From positions 1 through 14,828 of the forward strand of contig SXXZ01000203.1 in the NCBI GenBank assembly GCA_005789375.1: a stretch of DNA of 14,828 nucleotides, written 5' to 3'. The DNA is from Verrucomicrobiales bacterium (lineage in GTDB: Bacteria > Verrucomicrobiota > Verrucomicrobiae > Limisphaerales > UBA9464). The position numbers and the translations under genes are program-made. Below, piece by piece: positions 8,518 to 14,828 of the stretch (positions are counted from its first letter, which is position 1; each line of letters begins with the position of its first letter). The notes beneath the pieces were generated by a model. It did no database searches. It was not told the DNA's origin and was given only the letters and a program-made list of their open reading frames with translations.

Positions 8518-9021
8518 TTGCGGCGAGAGCTCCGTCGGTTCTTGGCCGATGGGGCCAGCCGACTCAAAACTATTCCTGACCTCGTGGCCCAACTGCAGGG
8601 GATTAGTCGGCACTTCGAGACACAATCTCGAGTGCGTTGCCAGGTCGACGACTCCATTGCTGGTTCTCCAATCCTTTCATCCGAGGTGCTCTTCAGATTG
8701 TGCCGTTTTACCGAGGAACTGATAGGCAATGCCATTCGCCATGGTGGAGCCCAGACGGTGCGGATCCATTTGGAGGCTGACGCCGCGCTTTCCACGGTTT
8801 GGGTGACCGTGGAAGATGATGGGATGGGGTTCGACCCCGATAATCATTCCAAAGGATTTGGTCTTCAGAACATGAGCGCATTTGCCCGTCGCTCTAAGGG
8901 GTCTTTGAGCCTCGTGCGGCGTCAACCGCGAGGCATGAGCATCCGGCTCAGCATCCCGGTCACTCCTGGAAAAGAGGTTGCCGTTGTTTATTCTGATTCT
9001 TCGGGCGACGTCGCTCAGTGA
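8518..9021 (+). pseudogene. C-terminal ATPase fragment of a NarL/UhpB-type sensor histidine kinase, 5' truncated
   Basis: The frame codes for a histidine-kinase HATPase domain: N-box-like FTEELIGNAIRHGGAQTVRI (N71, counting from the TTG at 8518), G1 box EDDGMGFD (99-106), G2 box GFGLQNM (113-119) and a final strand GMSIRLSIPV. Before the N-box only some 65-90 residues are open; they contain no phosphoacceptor H-box, no HAMP and no membrane segment. The frame is closed by a TGA at 8443 and has no ATG before the domain; the only starts are TTG/GTG types. The hydrolase gene begins divergently at 8427, leaving no room for a full kinase. Best reading: a remnant left when the 5' part was lost. Alternatively it is a short ATPase-only protein starting at TTG. 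No partner response regulator is nearby. Confidence 0.6.
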
Positions 9022-9026
9022 GAGTG

Positions 9027-9056
9027 GCTCCCCGGCCTTGGCGGCTGAAAGGGAGC
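9027..9056. terminator. Weak hairpin between convergent genes
   Basis: GCTCCC (9027-9032) pairs with GGGAGC (9051-9056) in the 51-bp gap between the kinase fragment and the convergent sugar dehydrogenase. The 18-base loop contains a small GCC-TT-GGC pairing. No T-run follows on either strand, so a termination role rests on position only. Confidence 0.22.
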
Positions 9057-9072
9057 TGAGAGCCTAGACCCT

Positions 9073-10296
9073 TCAAGGCTGCTTCCAGACGATCCGCGCC
9101 ACGCTGTCGTTGGTGGAACTCTTGGTGCCGCCACCATGAGTGATAAAGTAAAGGGCGCCGTCCTTGCCGAGTTGCATGGCCAAGGGGCCCGCCGGCAGAC
9201 CTTGCAGGAAGGCCTCGCCCGGACCGGTCTTTCCGGTCTTGGGGTTCACTGGGGCCGTGCGTATCGATTTGCGGCTGAAATCGGCATAGAAAAGTGCTCC
9301 GCGGTACTTCTCGGGGAAGCCCTTGCCCGAGGCGCTGGCCCGGTAGATCAAAGCCCCGACGCAGGAAGCACCGGTGTTGCGCGGATAATGAAACCAAGGG
9401 TCAGTGAAGCCGTCCACGTGGTTGGTGCGGGTGAGGGTTTGCAAGCCGGGTCCAAAGACCTTCGGCCAGCCGAAGTTGGCTCCCGAAACGATGCTGTTCA
9501 CTTCATCGAAGTCATCGGTCAGGTCCCCGCCGTTCTCGGCCTCCAAAACGAGGCCCGTCGGTGCGTCGTAGGTCAGAGACCACGGCTGGCGGTGTCCGCG
9601 GGTAAAGACGCGCGGGTCGGCACCGGCGGTATGCACGTGCGGGTTGTCCTTGGGCACCGAGCCGTCAAAACCGATGCGGAGAACTTTTCCGCGCGGGTCG
9701 CCCAGCGATTGGGCCTTGTTGTTCGGGTCGTCGCAGTACTTGCGGAGATTGGCGTTTTGGTTGTTCTCGCCGGTGGTCACGTAAAGCACCCGCTCTTTCG
9801 GATGGGCCAGCAATGCGCCGCCCACGTGCTGACCGGCTTGATCGCCTTCCCATTCCACCAGCGACTTCTCGCTGGCCGGGTCAATCCGCGACGCGGCCCC
9901 GCTGCCGGTCACAGTCCAACGCGAAACCCGAGCCACGTATTTGTCCTTCGGGGCATTGGTGAGATGGTAGGCCAGAAACACATGCGGAGTGCGCGGAAAA
10001 TCCGGATGGAAGGCGATGCCGTGCAGTCCGCGATCGCCGCTGACTTCCGTTGCCACCGAGCCGACCGAGTGTGCGGCGCGCGTGGCGGTGTCGATGCGCC
10101 AGAGTTGGCCCGTGCGCCCGGTCACCCAGGCGGCTCCGTCCGGAGCAAAGGCCATTTCCATGGGTTCGCTGACCACCTCAGGACCGGCGACGGTTTCGAT
10201 GCCGAAGCCTGCTGGGAGATTCACCTCGGCCAGGGCAGCAGAAGAGAACGTCAGGGTGGCGACCACGGCCGCGAGGATATGAGTGCGGTAAGACAT
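9073..10296 (-). CDS. Exported PQQ-dependent sugar dehydrogenase family protein (glucose/sorbosone dehydrogenase)
   Basis: Starting at the ATG at 10296 gives 407 residues with a typical signal peptide (MSYRTHILAAVVATLTFSSA, cleavage after ALA near residue 23). The frame stays open to 10425, but the extra residues lack any export-signal character. The rest is a six-bladed beta-propeller of the GSDH family. Typical blocks are MAFAPDGAAWVTGRTGQLWR (48-67), DRGLHGIAFHPDF (88-100), LYVTTGENNQNANLR (171-185), DPRGKVLRIGFDGSVPKDNP (200-219), DDFDEVNSIVSGANFGWP (261-278) and GALFYADF in the last blades. Members oxidise aldose sugars in the periplasm using PQQ and pass electrons to a dye or respiratory acceptor. 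In close homologues the motif after VFTRGHR is usually NPQG; here it reads QPWS, so substrate or cofactor contacts may differ. The gene diverges from the sugar-import operon, which suggests related metabolism. Confidence 0.85.
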   Translation of the reverse strand: MSYRTHILAAVVATLTFSSAALAEVNLPAGFGIETVAGPEVVSEPMEMAFAPDGAAWVTGRTGQLWRIDTATRAAHSVGSVATEVSGDRGLHGIAFHPDFPRTPHVFLAYHLTNAPKDKYVARVSRWTVTGSGAASRIDPASEKSLVEWEGDQAGQHVGGALLAHPKERVLYVTTGENNQNANLRKYCDDPNNKAQSLGDPRGKVLRIGFDGSVPKDNPHVHTAGADPRVFTRGHRQPWSLTYDAPTGLVLEAENGGDLTDDFDEVNSIVSGANFGWPKVFGPGLQTLTRTNHVDGFTDPWFHYPRNTGASCVGALIYRASASGKGFPEKYRGALFYADFSRKSIRTAPVNPKTGKTGPGEAFLQGLPAGPLAMQLGKDGALYFITHGGGTKSSTNDSVARIVWKQP

Positions 10297-10321
10297 AATG
10301 TTCGGGGAACTTCCAAACATT
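10297..10321 (-). promoter_or_regulatory. Dyad directly before the dehydrogenase start codon
   Basis: AATGTT (10297-10302) and AACATT (10316-10321) are inverted, and the small palindrome GGAACTTCC (10306-10314) lies between them. In the dehydrogenase mRNA this makes a short hairpin ending at the AUG, with the only purine-rich GGAAG inside the loop. It could be a translational control element or a protein-binding dyad. The pairing is short, so this is tentative. Confidence 0.25.
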
Positions 10322-10397
10322 GGAGAGCCAATGGATCGGAAGCAACCCCCGCAGTGGGCTCGTGAGATGGAAATTCGGACTCCGGACCGATCAGCAT

Positions 10398-10422
10398 CAA
10401 AATTCCCTGGCCGAGAATTTTG
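10398..10422. promoter_or_regulatory. 25-bp imperfect palindrome in the divergent spacer, candidate operator
   Basis: CAAAATTC (10398-10405) is mirrored by GAATTTTG (10415-10422) around a nine-base centre, CCTGGCCGA, that is itself partly symmetric. In all, 10 of 12 base pairs match around the axis at 10410. It is strikingly AT-rich at the arms in GC-rich DNA. It lies about 100 bp from both divergent starts, the usual place for a shared repressor or activator site. No regulator gene is in the window. A terminator is less likely because neither neighbouring gene ends here. Confidence 0.45.
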
Positions 10423-10534
10423 CAAAAATCACACCGCCGTCGTTGACGAACCTACGTCGTGAGAGGCATCACCCTTTCAAGTTCTCCCTCGTTTCCTGTT
10501 GTTGCCTTCAATTTCGAGCCCTGATTCAGACCTT

Positions 10535-11767
10535 ATGAGACTTCCAACCGTGTCCCAACTCACCCTGCTTCTGATCTCAGCCCCCATCGCCGCTCTGGCC
10601 GCCTCGGGCACGGTGATGCGCACGATTCACTCTCAACCCAGTTGCGTCATCGCCACCAAGCAAGTGGAGGTGGCGGTCACCCGCCGCGGGGGTCACATGG
10701 CTCCGGTCACCTTCTTCCGTGACAGCGACCGACCGGTGCAACCTTACCACATCACGCCGTGGCAGGATGAAAAGCCTTCGGCGATGCCCGCACCCGTGCT
10801 CGTGACCCTGCGCGGTGATTTCTTCTGCCTGCCCTTCGGAGGTAATTCGGAACCCGTCGCCGGTGAGAAGCACCCGCCCCACGGTGAAATCGTGGGCGAA
10901 CCGTGGAAGGTGTTGGGAACGCGCCGCACCGGAACGGTCACGACCTTGACCCTAGACATCGAGACCCGTGTTCGCGCGGGGCGTGTGACCAAGGAGTTGT
11001 CATTGGTAGACGGTGAGAACGCGGTGTACACCCGACATACCCTCCAAGGGTTTTCCGGGCGGGCTCCAGTGGGGCATCATGCCACTCTGGCCATGCCTGA
11101 GAAGGAAGAGTCGGTGCGCATTGCCACCAGCGCCTTCCGCTGGGGAATGACCTGTCCCTCCGTCTTCAGCGATCCGAAGCAGCGGGAATACCAATCGCTC
11201 CTTCCGGGTGCCCAGTGGACAGATTTGACGCGGGTTCCTGTCGCTTGGAAGGGAGCGCCCGATGCCGACTTGACCCGATTGCCCGCCCGATATGGCCACG
11301 CCGATCTCGTCCAACTCTTCAATGAACCGTGGGACAAGACCGGAGGTCCCGCCTGGACGACCGCGACCTTCACCGACCAGGGGTATTTGTGGTTCGCACT
11401 CAAGGATCCGGCGGTGCTCCATAGCACCGTTGTATGGATAGAGAACCATGGACGTCACGGGCATCCGTGGAAGGGTCGCAACAACTGCCTGGGTCTGGAG
11501 GATGTGACGGCTTACTTCGCCGATGGCCTGGCTGCATCGACTCAGGATAATTTGTTGAACCGACAAGGCATACCGACCTCCCTCGCATTGAATCCGACCC
11601 AGCCTACCTTTGTGAATTACATCCAAGGGGTCGCGAAAATTCCGTCGGGATTCGACGTTGTTCAGAAGCTTGAATTTGCTCCCGGTGCTGTGACGTTCTT
11701 CTCGGCCTCCGGTCAGCGTGTGACCATTGCGGTGCATCATGAATTCGTGAGGACCGGAACGCTTTGA
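10535..11767 (+). CDS. Exported galactose-mutarotase-like protein, first gene of the sugar-import operon
   Basis: From the ATG at 10535 the product has 410 residues and a signal peptide (MRLPTVSQLTLLLISAPIAA, cleavage near LAA, residue 23). An alternative TTG at 10499 would spoil that signal. I do not recognise a named family with certainty. The pattern fits an aldose-1-epimerase / galactose-mutarotase beta-sandwich: RGGHMAPVTF (51-60), LRGDFFCLPFGG (92-103), PPHGEIVGEPWKV (114-126, with H116) and, near the end, WIENHGRHGHPWKGRNNCLG followed by LEDVTAYF (E322). These resemble the substrate-binding His and the C-terminal Glu region of mutarotases. A secreted mutarotase-like protein ahead of a sugar-binding protein may supply the anomer taken up by the transporter or bind glycans; both are inferences. 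The next gene starts 32 bp after its stop. No clear ribosome-binding site precedes the start. Confidence 0.6.
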   Translation: MRLPTVSQLTLLLISAPIAALAASGTVMRTIHSQPSCVIATKQVEVAVTRRGGHMAPVTFFRDSDRPVQPYHITPWQDEKPSAMPAPVLVTLRGDFFCLPFGGNSEPVAGEKHPPHGEIVGEPWKVLGTRRTGTVTTLTLDIETRVRAGRVTKELSLVDGENAVYTRHTLQGFSGRAPVGHHATLAMPEKEESVRIATSAFRWGMTCPSVFSDPKQREYQSLLPGAQWTDLTRVPVAWKGAPDADLTRLPARYGHADLVQLFNEPWDKTGGPAWTTATFTDQGYLWFALKDPAVLHSTVVWIENHGRHGHPWKGRNNCLGLEDVTAYFADGLAASTQDNLLNRQGIPTSLALNPTQPTFVNYIQGVAKIPSGFDVVQKLEFAPGAVTFFSASGQRVTIAVHHEFVRTGTL

Positions 11768-11799
11768 ATTCACTCTTCCATCCCGCACCACACCCTCTC

Positions 11800-12774
11800 A
11801 TGAAGCACTTCCCACGCGTTCTCATTGCTTGCCTCCTCACTCTCTTGGGCGGATGCGGAGACAAGGCGGCCGATTCTAGCCACCCGGCCGCCTCGGCCTC
11901 GAAGGCGCAGGGAGTTATTGGCGTCTCGCTGCTCACCCTCGACAACCCCTTCTTCAAGGTCATCGGAGACAGCATCACGGCCGAGGGTAAGAAATACGGC
12001 TACGAGACGGTCGTGGTTAGCGGCGACAAGGACGTCGCCAAGCAGGGAAATCAAATCAAGGACTTCATCGTCAAGAAGGTCAGCGCCATCGTGCTGAGCC
12101 CCTGTGATTCCAAGTCGATCATTCCGGTCATCCAGGAGGCCAATGCGGCCGGGATCCCGGTGTTCACCGTGGACATCCCTTGCAATGAACCCGGTGTGAA
12201 GATCATCACGCAAATCGCCACCGACAACGAAGGCGGCGGACGGGAAGCCGGTCAGGCCATGATCGAGGCCCTCGGCGAGGCCGGCGGCAAGATCGCCGTG
12301 CTGCATTTCAAGCAGGCCGAATCTTGCCAACTGCGCGTGAAGGGGTTCATGGAAGTAATTCGCGCGCACAACGCGGGCGGCAAATCGAAGATCGATGTGG
12401 TCACCGAGTTGGAGAGCGGTGCGGCTAAGGATTTGGGATACAAAGCGGCCGAGGATGCCTTGCAGGCGCACCCGGATCTTCGCGGCCTCTTCGCTATTAA
12501 CGATCCGGCCGCACTCGGTGCCCGCGCAGCGCTGGAAAAGGCGGGCAAGACCCAAGTGATCATCATCGGTTTTGATGGTCAACCCGAGGGCAAGCAGGCC
12601 ATCAAGGACGGCAAGATCTACGCCGATCCGATCCAATTCCCCGACCAAATGGGAATCCGCATGGTCGATGCGATTCTGCGCCACTCCAAGGGCGAGACGC
12701 TGCCGGCGCAAATGCTTATTCCGACACGCCTCTACCGAAAGTCCGACGCCCAAAAAGACCCCACCCTGCACTAA
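11800..12774 (+). CDS. Sugar ABC transporter substrate-binding lipoprotein (RbsB-like, CUT2)
   Basis: The 324-residue product begins at the ATG at 11800 with a lipoprotein signal ending in LLGGC (Cys19), so it should be lipid-anchored outside the cytoplasmic membrane. It is a periplasmic-binding-protein type 1 fold of the RbsB group. Comparing it by eye with E. coli RbsB, ribose-contacting positions are kept at N49, F51 and F52 (DNPFF), D125, R179 (QLRVKGF), N234 (NDPAALGA), D259 (GFDG) and Q279 (IQFPDQMG). Two differ: S100 where RbsB has N64 and I126 where it has R90. The ligand is therefore probably a monosaccharide or polyol other than ribose. It precedes the AroE-like gene by 21 bp and belongs with the ATPase at the right edge; the permease must lie beyond the window. 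A TTG at 11764 in frame is rejected because it would bury the lipoprotein signal. Confidence 0.9.
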   Translation: MKHFPRVLIACLLTLLGGCGDKAADSSHPAASASKAQGVIGVSLLTLDNPFFKVIGDSITAEGKKYGYETVVVSGDKDVAKQGNQIKDFIVKKVSAIVLSPCDSKSIIPVIQEANAAGIPVFTVDIPCNEPGVKIITQIATDNEGGGREAGQAMIEALGEAGGKIAVLHFKQAESCQLRVKGFMEVIRAHNAGGKSKIDVVTELESGAAKDLGYKAAEDALQAHPDLRGLFAINDPAALGARAALEKAGKTQVIIIGFDGQPEGKQAIKDGKIYADPIQFPDQMGIRMVDAILRHSKGETLPAQMLIPTRLYRKSDAQKDPTLH

Positions 12775-12795
12775 CACATATCCATCCATCGACCC

Positions 12796-13650
12796 ATGAG
12801 CCAATCCCAACATTTCCTGCACGAACTCGTCGGATCCATGTCCCAGGGGGCCGATGGCAATCCCACCGTGGTAATGGTCGAGGCGGCCTTCCGGCACCAT
12901 GGACTGCACTGGCGCTACATCAACATGGAGGTCTCACCTGCGGACCTCGGGACGGCCGTGAAGGGGGCCAGGGCCATGGGTTTTCGGGGTTTCAATTGCA
13001 GCCTGCCGCACAAGGTGAGTGTGATCGCCCACCTCGACGGCCTGGGTCAGTCGGCCTCGGTCATGGGTGCCGTGAACTGTGTGGTACGGCGGGACGGTCG
13101 CCTCATTGGTGAGAACACCGATGGAAAGGGCTTCCTCAAGTCCCTGCAGTCGATGATCGATCCTCAGGGCAAATCGGTAGTGCTCTTCGGGGCCGGTGGC
13201 GCCGCGCGGGCCATCGCCGTGGAGCTAGGTCTGGCGGGCGTGCGCCACATCACCATCGTGAACCGCTCCGAGCAGCGCGGGGCCGAATTGGTGAACGTGT
13301 TGCGCGAACAACTCCAACTGGAGGCCCAGCTGGTTGTCTGGGGTGGTGATTACACCGTGCCGGAAGGCACCGACGTGGTGATTAACGGCACGTCCATTGG
13401 GCTCTATGACCCCGAGGCGCGACTGGCGATCGACTTGGATTCGCTTCGCCCGGGCATGATTGCAGCGGATGTGGTTTTCAACCCGGTTCGTACACGATTC
13501 TTGATCGAGGCCGCCGCCCGGGGCTGCCGCCCGCTCGACGGATTGGGCATGCTCGTCAACCAAGGCATCGTGGGTATCCAATATTGGACCGGCATTGATC
13601 CTCAGCCTGAAGTGATGCGTCAGGCCCTGGAGTCCGCCATGGGCGTATGA
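12796..13650 (+). CDS. Shikimate dehydrogenase-like (AroE family) NADP oxidoreductase
   Basis: The 284-residue product covers both AroE domains. The catalytic lysine is K73 in NCSLPHK and its partner aspartate is D109 in GENTDGKGF; N94 (GAVNCVV) and N107 match substrate-site asparagines. The dinucleotide-binding loop is GAGGAARAI (132-140), and NRSEQR (156-161) after the second strand fits NADP preference. The C-terminus has GLGMLVNQGIVGIQYWTG, the usual lid-end motif. What is missing is the SxS of the N-terminal HSKSP motif that holds the shikimate carboxylate: the matching region reads QGADGNPT. The gene sits between a sugar-binding protein and its ATPase, with its stop overlapping the next start. 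Together these points argue for a role in oxidising or reducing the imported ligand (a cyclic polyol, quinate-like acid or sugar derivative) rather than housekeeping aromatic synthesis. The latter cannot be excluded. Confidence 0.83.
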   Translation: MSQSQHFLHELVGSMSQGADGNPTVVMVEAAFRHHGLHWRYINMEVSPADLGTAVKGARAMGFRGFNCSLPHKVSVIAHLDGLGQSASVMGAVNCVVRRDGRLIGENTDGKGFLKSLQSMIDPQGKSVVLFGAGGAARAIAVELGLAGVRHITIVNRSEQRGAELVNVLREQLQLEAQLVVWGGDYTVPEGTDVVINGTSIGLYDPEARLAIDLDSLRPGMIAADVVFNPVRTRFLIEAAARGCRPLDGLGMLVNQGIVGIQYWTGIDPQPEVMRQALESAMGV

Positions 13651-14828
13651 GCCCGTCGAGTCCGTCCGTGCTGCCGCGGAGTTCGACGAATCCGACGAAC
13701 CCACCCCTGTTGTCCCTAAGCGGGATCGTGAAGTCCTTTCCCGGTGTGCGAGCCTTGCGTGGGGTGGACCTGCGACTCGATGCCGGAGAGGTCTTGGCCG
13801 TGCTCGGTGAAAACGGCGCGGGCACGAGCACCTTGATGAAGATTATCGGAGGGGCCCACACCGCCGACGCAGGCACCTTGGCGATCGACGGACAGGAGCA
13901 ACGATTCCAATCCCCGCAAGAATCCCGCGCGGCCGGCGTGGCGGTCATTTATCAAGAGTTCAACCTCGTTCCGGCGCTCACGGCGGTGGAGAACATTTTT
14001 CTAGGCCAGGAAGAGACCACGGGTGGCTTCGTGGCCCGCCGCCGCGAACGGGAGCAGGTGGCGGCCCTGTTTCAACGGATGGGAGTCGCGGTGGACTTAG
14101 AGGAGCCCTGTCGCCGACTCAGTACCGCCCAGCAGCAGTTGGTCGAAATTGCCAAGGCCTTGATTCACAAAGCCCGGATTTTGGTCATGGACGAACCCAC
14201 GGCCGCGCTGACTTCTCACGAAGTGGAGAAGCTCTTCGCCCTCATGGGTGAATTGCGGCGTCAGGGCATGGGGATCCTCTACATCAGCCACCGGTTGGAA
14301 GAGGTGTTCACCATCGCTGACCGTGTGACTATTTTGCGCGACGGGGGCAATGTCTCCGACTGCCCGATTCATGCGATCACCCGCGATCAAATGATCGAAC
14401 GCATGGTGGGTCGACCCCTGGACCAGGAGTTCCCGTCCCGTCGTGTGACTCGGGGCGGTCCGCGGTTGGAGGTGTCGGGCTTGCGCCGGGGAAAGGCCGT
14501 CCAAGGCGTTTCCTTTCAGGTGCACCGGGGTGAAATAGTGGCGCTGACCGGATTGGTTGGGGCAGGTCGTACCGAGACGGTCCGGTTGGTGTTCGGGGCT
14601 GATCCGAGAGACGCCGGAGAAATTCGACTCGATGGCCAGGTGCTCGATATCCGCTCGCCCCGCGACGCCATCGAGGCCGGAATGGGTCTCCTGACCGAAG
14701 ATCGCAAACTACAAGGCCTGGTGCTGAGGCATTCGGTCCGAGAAAACTTTAGCCTGCCCAACTTGCGGCGGTGGTGCCGTCGGGGCTTCGTGCAGCATCG
14801 GCGGGAGCGCGCCGAATTGGACCACTAC
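13647..14828 (+). CDS. Sugar ABC transporter ATP-binding protein, RbsA/XylG type, partial (C-terminus beyond right edge)
   Basis: The ATG at 13647 overlaps the preceding stop (ATGA), and 394 residues are visible without a stop; the family is usually about 500. Two nucleotide-binding domains are present. Domain 1 has the Q-loop (VIYQEFNLVP, Q103), a CUT2-type signature LSTAQQQ (158-164), Walker B LVMDEPT (D182, E183) and the H-loop YISHR (H215). Its Walker A reads GENGAGTST: T60 replaces the invariant lysine through codon ACG at 13824-13826, one base from AAG. Domain 2 starts near 272 and has the naturally degenerate GLVGAGRTE (302-310) typical of this family, then LLTEDRK. The protein should power uptake of the ligand caught by the upstream lipoprotein, together with a permease not seen here. 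If T60 is real, ATP hydrolysis at domain 1 should be poor. Confidence 0.9.
   Translation, partial: MSPSSPSVLPRSSTNPTNPPLLSLSGIVKSFPGVRALRGVDLRLDAGEVLAVLGENGAGTSTLMKIIGGAHTADAGTLAIDGQEQRFQSPQESRAAGVAVIYQEFNLVPALTAVENIFLGQEETTGGFVARRREREQVAALFQRMGVAVDLEEPCRRLSTAQQQLVEIAKALIHKARILVMDEPTAALTSHEVEKLFALMGELRRQGMGILYISHRLEEVFTIADRVTILRDGGNVSDCPIHAITRDQMIERMVGRPLDQEFPSRRVTRGGPRLEVSGLRRGKAVQGVSFQVHRGEIVALTGLVGAGRTETVRLVFGADPRDAGEIRLDGQVLDIRSPRDAIEAGMGLLTEDRKLQGLVLRHSVRENFSLPNLRRWCRRGFVQHRRERAELDHY

Noticed and set aside
8428..8625. 66-codon upstream extension of the serine hydrolase frame
   Set aside because: It lies antisense to the kinase domain, has no domain character, and would place the signal peptide inside the protein.
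9136..10365. 409-codon open frame on the plus strand opposite the sugar dehydrogenase
   Set aside because: It is the antisense shadow of a well-supported gene in GC-rich DNA; the product shows no recognisable domain.
10443..10448. TTGACG as a -35 box for the import operon
   Set aside because: No acceptable -10 sequence is found 16-18 bp downstream.
11770..12909. 379-codon open frame on the minus strand opposite the binding-protein gene
   Set aside because: It mirrors the codons of the RbsB-like gene, has low-complexity Leu/Arg/Gly/Asp composition, and crosses the junction of two real genes.
14518..14563. Degenerate second Walker A (GLVGAGRTE) of the ATPase as an anomaly
   Set aside because: This degeneracy is normal for the second domain of RbsA/XylG-type ATPases; only the first-domain change is unusual.

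Overview
The window is GC-rich, gene-dense bacterial DNA with a Verrucomicrobiota-like gene repertoire. The signs are a very large secreted CotH/lamin-tail/LamG protein with a C-terminal DGDG-type calcium-binding stretch, a secreted TPR protein, a DUF3050 protein, an exported serine hydrolase, a soluble PQQ-type sugar dehydrogenase, and a CUT2 sugar importer whose operon contains a shikimate-dehydrogenase-like gene. Clear Shine-Dalgarno sequences are missing in front of most starts. The phylum assignment is inferred from gene content and style, not from a marker gene.

Layout, left to right. Positions 1-972 (minus) hold the N-terminal 324 residues of an exported TPR protein that runs off the left edge. 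Positions 1132-5700 (minus) encode a 1522-residue secreted CotH-kinase protein. Positions 5784-6560 (minus) encode a DUF3050 / haem-oxygenase-fold protein. Positions 6561-6897 are noncoding and hold a probable terminator and a structured repeat cluster. Positions 6898-8427 (minus) encode an exported beta-lactamase-fold serine hydrolase. Positions 8518-9021 (plus) are the orphan ATPase end of a sensor histidine kinase, probably a gene remnant. Positions 9073-10296 (minus) encode an exported glucose/sorbosone-dehydrogenase-family protein. A 238-bp divergent spacer follows, with a 25-bp imperfect palindrome.

From 10535 to the right edge a tightly packed plus-strand operon runs: an exported galactose-mutarotase-like protein, a lipoprotein sugar-binding protein (RbsB type), an AroE-like NADP oxidoreductase, and the first 394 residues of an RbsA-type double ATPase. 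Gaps are 32 bp, 21 bp and a 4-bp ATGA overlap. Read together, this looks like uptake and first oxidation of a sugar or cyclic polyol. The divergent sugar dehydrogenase may belong to the same regulon.

The points most worth checking are these. The ATPase has Thr in place of the invariant Walker A Lys of its normally catalytic first domain. The AroE-like enzyme lacks the shikimate-binding SxS motif. The binding protein keeps most, but not all, of the ribose-contacting residues of RbsB. The DUF3050 protein carries a set of His/acid residues that resembles the diiron site of haem-oxygenase-like oxidases. I found no tRNA, rRNA, CRISPR array or transposase.
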